From positions 124,001 through 188,000 of the forward strand of contig CAYGBC010000050.1 of NCBI GenBank assembly GCA_964348015.1: a stretch of DNA of 64,000 bases. The letters run 5' to 3'. Position 1 is the stretch's first letter. Every line of letters begins with the position of its first letter. Both the position numbers and the translations under genes were made by a program. Shown in pieces: positions 61,614-64,000 of the stretch. The notes under the pieces were generated by a model that worked only from the letters and a program-made list of their open reading frames with translations, was not told where the DNA came from and made no database searches. Source of the stretch: SOIA01 sp964348015 (GTDB taxonomy: Bacteria; Acidobacteriota; Aminicenantia; Aminicenantales; Aminicenantaceae).

Positions 61614-63615
61614 TTTTGCCTTCCTTTAATGAGAATATTGATTTTCCGATCATCTCTTCGGGCTTATCAATCCCGAAGACCTCAAGAATCGTTGGTGTCA
61701 GGTCATAAAGCGCCGGAGAATCGATGTTGATTTTCTGGTTCGTCACCAGAATTCCGGGAATCACCTCCGGAGCCATGCAGTGGTCACCACTCCATTTTTC
61801 AGTGTTGTCTTCAAGAATTTCCCGAGGAATTCTTCCCAACGGAGAAGACCAGGACACGCGGTAGCCCAGATTGTAGCCGATAATGATATCCGGAGCTTTA
61901 TCTTGATGAGCGCCCTGGTAGACATCCTGAGCGGCGAAGGCCCTCAAGACCGGGCGTTCTCCTGTTTGGGGGTCCCGGAAGCTCTCCAATTTCTGAATAA
62001 TCTCTCGAATGAGGGCTTCTTTTTCCCTGCCTGGATTGACAATTCCTTCTCCTTCTCTCCCTTTTTGGTTGATGTAGAGTCCGTTCAGGCCGTATGCATA
62101 CGCCTTTGTTTTGGACCAATCGGTGTTCATGAAAAGATCCTCTTGGCCCTGCCTCCATCTGTTGATCAAAGCGTGGTATCCGTTTTCGAGAAGCCAGGTG
62201 TTCGGGTTAAAGGACCGGCGATACGGCGAGAATCCATGATCAGACATGACGATGAGCACTGTGTCCTTATCTGACTTATCCAAAGCCCTGGCCAGCATCC
62301 TGTCCGCTTCTCTGTAGATATTCTCGATCGTGGTTCCGAATTTTTTGGCTTCTTCGGGATCATATAGGGGATGATTTTTATCGATGTGGCGCCAGAACAT
62401 ATGCTGACGCTGATCAGTGCTGGAGACATAATAGAAAAGAAGACCGGAATCGAATCTCTTCAGTTCATACTCGAACATCTCCAGCCTTTCAGAAAGGATG
62501 AAGTCATCCTGCTGGAGGAATTCGCCATCATCCAGGACATCGTTATCGAGAGCCTTCGTATCCGCGGGAAGTCCTTTGGTGAAAAACGGCCCGAATCTTT
62601 TTTCCAGCTCTTCTGAATAGGATTTCGGTGTGGAGATCGGAAGGGCGGCGGCTCTTGGGTCGATGTTGATCGGGGAGATATAGAGTTTAAAATCCGGGCG
62701 GACCTGCTTCAAATAGAACATACAGATGCCGCTCACACTCTGTGTGGGAATCATGCGGAAATGGATCCTTTTCCAGTCGCTCCATTCGCCCTGTTGAAGT
62801 ATAAATTCGTGATCCTGAATCACGATTTTGGCAACCGGATGGATCGGATCGATATACACCGTGAAATCGATCGATGTTTCCGTCCGGTCGGCCTTGAAAG
62901 TGTTGGTCGGTCCGGGAAGTGAAGCCTCGATTTTATTCTCCTCGACATAGACTTCGTGGATTTCTCCTCCCCCGATGTCTTCTTTGAGTTCTGTGAATTC
63001 AGTCGTGTAATAGTTGAAGTGGTTCAGGCTCCCGACAAGGTCTGGAGTTCCCATCCCGGATAACGTTCTCTGTTTGGTGGGGGCTGGAGGATAGTTTCCC
63101 GGCATCTTGAACACGGTGGAGGGGATATCGTGGTCTTCCAGAATCTGCCAGAACGCCCTTCCTTTTCGAGAGAGTTCGACCTCACCTTCTGAGAGAGGAA
63201 GAACCAAATTCCCTATTCGGATTGTCTTTCCAGGCTCTCTGATTTCGGCCCCTGAAAACTCAGGCATATACACTTCAGGGTCTCTGTGGATAAAGTCGAA
63301 GATACCGTGTCCTCCGGGATTCATCCCTGTGATGAAATTCGACCAGGCCACTGGACTCTGGGGCGGGAGGCTTGTCCTGAGTTGACGAAAATCTCCTCGA
63401 TTCAACAGCTTTTGGAAAGAAGGGAGCTTTCCTTGCTTCATCCAGACCTGAAGGAGATGAGGGTCCATCCCGTCTAACCCGAGGACGAGCACCTTCTTCT
63501 GGGAATCTTTTTTTCCAGGCGTTCTCGTCATGAGATTGGAGCCGTTCCCCAAAGCCATGAGAGCCCCGGAAGAGAGGCTGAGTTTAAGAAAATCTCTTCG
63601 GCTTATATATTTCAT
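61600..63615 (-). CDS. Alkaline-phosphatase-family hydrolase (type I phosphodiesterase-like) with Tat signal
   Basis: 671 residues. The twin-arginine signal is SRRDFLK at residues 5-11. Metal-site motifs are VLGLDGMDP, the nucleophile region PPQSPVAWSNFITG, the STDQRQHMFW segment, VMSDHGFSPYRR, and WSGDHCM near the C terminus. It belongs to the type I phosphodiesterase/nucleotide pyrophosphatase group of the alkaline phosphatase superfamily; the substrate is unknown. A paralogue lies 11 bases upstream in the same direction. Confidence 0.88.
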   Translation of the reverse strand: MKYISRRDFLKLSLSSGALMALGNGSNLMTRTPGKKDSQKKVLVLGLDGMDPHLLQVWMKQGKLPSFQKLLNRGDFRQLRTSLPPQSPVAWSNFITGMNPGGHGIFDFIHRDPEVYMPEFSGAEIREPGKTIRIGNLVLPLSEGEVELSRKGRAFWQILEDHDIPSTVFKMPGNYPPAPTKQRTLSGMGTPDLVGSLNHFNYYTTEFTELKEDIGGGEIHEVYVEENKIEASLPGPTNTFKADRTETSIDFTVYIDPIHPVAKIVIQDHEFILQQGEWSDWKRIHFRMIPTQSVSGICMFYLKQVRPDFKLYISPINIDPRAAALPISTPKSYSEELEKRFGPFFTKGLPADTKALDNDVLDDGEFLQQDDFILSERLEMFEYELKRFDSGLLFYYVSSTDQRQHMFWRHIDKNHPLYDPEEAKKFGTTIENIYREADRMLARALDKSDKDTVLIVMSDHGFSPYRRSFNPNTWLLENGYHALINRWRQGQEDLFMNTDWSKTKAYAYGLNGLYINQKGREGEGIVNPGREKEALIREIIQKLESFRDPQTGERPVLRAFAAQDVYQGAHQDKAPDIIIGYNLGYRVSWSSPLGRIPREILEDNTEKWSGDHCMAPEVIPGILVTNQKINIDSPALYDLTPTILEVFGIDKPEEMIGKSIFSLKEGKNGKS

Positions 63616-63626
63616 TCGTGTTTCCC

Positions 63627-64000
63627 CTATTTATCTTTCTTGTTTGAGGGATCGTCCTGCACGGAGATCAGTGAACGCCCATCCATGTGAGACGGAACTT
63701 CGAGCCCGAAAAGTTCGAGTGCGGTCGGCGCGATGTCCATAATGGACGGCGAGCCTGTGTTGATTTTACGGGTGCAAAAGAATATCCCCGGAACGATCCT
63801 GGGGTCGATGCAGTGGTCTCCACTCCAGGCCTTTGTGTTATCCTCGAAGACGGTCTCGTTCACTTTTCCTGTGACCGAATCCCAGGAAACTCTGTATCCC
63901 TGGTTATACCCGACGAGGAGGTCAGGACAGTTCTCCTTATAAGGGCCTGGAGGGAGCTCATCGCGGTCGAAGATCTCGTTGATGGCGACATCATTTTTTT
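63627..64000 (-). CDS. Second alkaline-phosphatase-family hydrolase, C-terminal part only
   Basis: The coding frame runs off the right edge of the window. The visible ~124 residues match the C-terminal end of the adjacent paralogue: PDLLVGYNQGYRVSWDS, WSGDHCIDPRIVPGIFF and IMDIAPTALELFGLEVP. The GTG at 63863 is internal, not the start. The upstream part, including the N terminus and any signal peptide, is not in view. The pair suggests a tandem duplication. Confidence 0.88.
   Translation of the reverse strand, partial: KNDVAINEIFDRDELPPGPYKENCPDLLVGYNQGYRVSWDSVTGKVNETVFEDNTKAWSGDHCIDPRIVPGIFFCTRKINTGSPSIMDIAPTALELFGLEVPSHMDGRSLISVQDDPSNKKDK

Overview
The window most likely comes from a diderm, protein- and peptide-degrading bacterium of the Acidobacteria/Aminicenantes type. 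This is inferred from gene content and was not tested by a search. Lipopolysaccharide genes (lpxB, waaA), lnt, a beta-barrel porin-like protein and many lipoproteins point to an outer membrane. Exported hydrolases dominate the accessory content: S46, S9, M1, M28, M23, CocE-type, D-aminoacylase and Tat-exported alkaline-phosphatase-fold enzymes. Base composition looks even, and no tRNA, rRNA, CRISPR array or intact insertion sequence was recognised.

Layout. 1-7.4 kb: the start of an HdrC-like iron-sulfur gene, an S46 dipeptidyl-peptidase, and a three-gene minus-strand operon (DUF362, Tat-signal radical SAM enzyme, membrane protein with a spermidine-synthase-like domain). 7.6-11.2 kb: DUF6599 protein, AI-2E family permease and a beta-barrel protein, with a strong terminator between the last two. 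11.4-17.7 kb: a minus-strand housekeeping block, DUF1844-ribF, then pyrR-pyrB-pyrC-rnc-Mth938-Cys-rich protein. 17.8-24.7 kb: mazG; then nfeD-slipin-SPOR-lnt-prfB, where prfB needs a programmed +1 frameshift that start-to-stop ORF calling misses; then an HU gene. 24.7-28.4 kb: a deoxyhypusine-synthase-like gene, coaE ending inside a 27-bp inverted repeat, and a PilZ / LuxR-type regulator / PilZ-like trio. 28.6-31.4 kb: proS, pcm, DUF192. 31.4-37.4 kb: a minus-strand run, Lys/Glu-rich protein, rpsO, pnp, three pseudopilins, lpxB. 37.5-43.3 kb: waaA, PAP2 phosphatase, D-aminoacylase, alpha/beta hydrolase, M23 peptidase. 43.3-51.1 kb: an S9 peptidase, a hairpin-rich noncoding stretch, a phosphoglycerate mutase whose two halves are in swapped order, and a four-gene ABC exporter operon. 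51.3-64 kb: a lipoprotein, CocE hydrolase, membrane protein, M1 and M28 peptidases, nitroreductase, an Oxa1/EMC3-like membrane protein, a small ribbon-helix-helix-like protein and two tandem alkaline-phosphatase-family genes, the last cut by the window edge.

The most notable observation is the 539-residue cofactor-independent phosphoglycerate mutase at 45923-47542. The usual C-terminal part comes first and the usual N-terminal part last, joined by a short linker: a circular permutation that keeps the metal ligands and the nucleophilic serine but changes two substrate-loop motifs. It has its own near-consensus promoter. Other points worth checking are the frameshift in prfB, the repeat that supplies the end of coaE, the degenerate receiver and PilZ domains, and several genes that look transcribed with almost no leader.
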